Shown in pieces: positions 63,349-64,000 of a stretch of DNA of 64,000 bases. The position numbers and the translations under genes are program-made. Position 1 is the first letter of the stretch. Each line of letters starts with the position of its first letter. A model generated the notes under the pieces. It was not told the DNA's origin. It ran no database searches and saw only the letters and a program-made list of their open reading frames with translations. This stretch comes from Konateibacter massiliensis (GTDB lineage Bacteria; Bacillota; Clostridia; Lachnospirales; Lachnospiraceae). Location of the stretch: positions 1 to 64,000 of the forward strand of contig NZ_LT860099.1 of assembly GCF_900184995.1 (NCBI RefSeq), given 5' to 3'.

Positions 63349-64000
63349 ATGAAAAAAAGTATGAAAGCGATTTTTATTGTTTCAATATTGTTTATCATTG
63401 GCGTCGGGCTATTTGGTCTGGTAAACGGAGATTACAAAACCAGGAAAAACAGCTCAGATAGCAGTATGCTTTCAAAAAATGCAGAAGAGACAGCGGATAG
63501 AGACAGTGCCGATAATGAAGTAAATGAAATAAACGAGAAAATCGAAACAAACACAACAGATGCAGCAACTAAGAAAATAGCGGAAAGTGAAGAAAAAGAA
63601 GCTTCGGAGGACGTTTCGGAAGCGACAGAAAGCTATAGCATAAGTGCGGAGCAGGCAGCCGATGCACAGACAGAGACGGCAGATGCGGCAAGCGGCAATG
63701 CTGCTTCGAATGTGATACTTGCACAGGGAAAGAGTGCAGCGACAGAGGAAAAGACGGAAAAGGAACAATATATTGAGAGACTCAACAGCATTGAGACATA
63801 TTATGACGAGCTTTGGAATAAGTCAGATATCACCACAACTTTGGATATGAAGGAACTCAAGAATCAGGAATACACAAAGTGGGATGACGAGCTGAATACG
63901 ATATACCAGATGATTAAAAAGAAGCTTCCGGAGGAGGAATTTATTCCGATACGGGATGCAGAGCGGGAATGGATTACCCAGCGTGACGAAACGGCGGCAC
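63349..64000 (+). CDS. LprI-like domain protein, C-terminus cut by window edge
   Basis: The reading frame is open from the ATG at 63349 to the window end (217 codons visible). An N-terminal hydrophobic segment (AIFIVSILFIIGVGLFGLV) acts as signal or anchor. A long Glu/Ala/Ser/Thr-rich linker (about 30-140) follows. The last residues match the DUF1311/LprI pattern (QEYTKWDDELNTIYQMIKKK, REWITQRDE). LprI of mycobacteria inhibits lysozyme. An extended -10 (TGATATGTT, 63268-63276) and a small hairpin (63298-63322) lie upstream. The start could also be 63331, but that has no ribosome binding site. Confidence 0.8.
   Translation, partial: MKKSMKAIFIVSILFIIGVGLFGLVNGDYKTRKNSSDSSMLSKNAEETADRDSADNEVNEINEKIETNTTDAATKKIAESEEKEASEDVSEATESYSISAEQAADAQTETADAASGNAASNVILAQGKSAATEEKTEKEQYIERLNSIETYYDELWNKSDITTTLDMKELKNQEYTKWDDELNTIYQMIKKKLPEEEFIPIRDAEREWITQRDETAA

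Overview
The window looks like the chromosome of a low-GC, endospore-forming member of the Clostridia, most likely family Lachnospiraceae. The support is a SpoVAF-type germination gene, a cotJABC spore-coat operon, a PdaA-like deacetylase, FabK as enoyl reductase, a fused accDA gene, luxS, and mostly strong TTGACA-N17-TATAAT promoters with AGGAGG ribosome binding sites. The species cannot be named from the sequence alone.

Layout. 1-1452: distal end of a CRISPR array (20 good and 2 decayed 30-bp repeats; type I-B-like, cas genes outside the window). 1.6-8.5 kb: fabH, a large hairpin repeat, spoVAF-like, degV, a phosphate transporter with its DUF47 partner, cotJABC. 8.6-22.4 kb: a lipid phosphodiesterase/VanZ/MATE operon, a PdaA-like lipoprotein, gltX, YitT, a GntR-controlled ABC exporter, niaR, a UvrD-type helicase, a DUF1292 gene. 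22.7-26.3 kb: a protein with 33-bp tandem repeats, a zinc-ribbon protein, a PadR/HAAS pair and a flavin reductase, with two copies of a conserved structured element. 26.5-35.8 kb: the type II fatty-acid operon acpP-fabK-fabD-fabG-fabF-accB-fabZ-accC-accDA plus a second FabK-like flavoprotein. 35.9-45 kb: an accessory, partly A+T-rich stretch with rpiA, a phosphoesterase, an intracellular-type subtilase, an ECF sigma/anti-sigma pair, broken regulator, acetyltransferase and FAD-oxidase genes, a methyltransferase and a diguanylate cyclase. 45-64 kb: an RsiV-like lipoprotein, mutY, a superoxide dismutase-like gene, luxS, trpS, rluA, a large secreted papain-like protease, hflK/hflC behind a manganese-type riboswitch, zur and znuACB with a Zur box, a GH43 enzyme, a beta-lactamase-fold hydrolase, a membrane-anchored MutS homologue, rnhA, and the start of an LprI-domain protein cut by the window edge.

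How the parts connect. fabH lies about 24 kb from the rest of the fatty-acid genes, yet fabH, acpP and fabD each have the same TTTGA-N3-TCAAA palindrome upstream, as expected for a FabT-type regulon; no fabT gene is present here. Several regulators sit beside clear operators: a GntR palindrome, a 53-bp PadR palindrome and a Zur box. Three leaders place a terminator between promoter and gene (hflK, trpS, the RsiV-like gene), which suggests conditional read-through. The most unusual non-coding signal is a structured element at 24141-24236 and 25707-25794, with stem sequences that differ but keep their pairing, and a decayed relative at 41741-41804.
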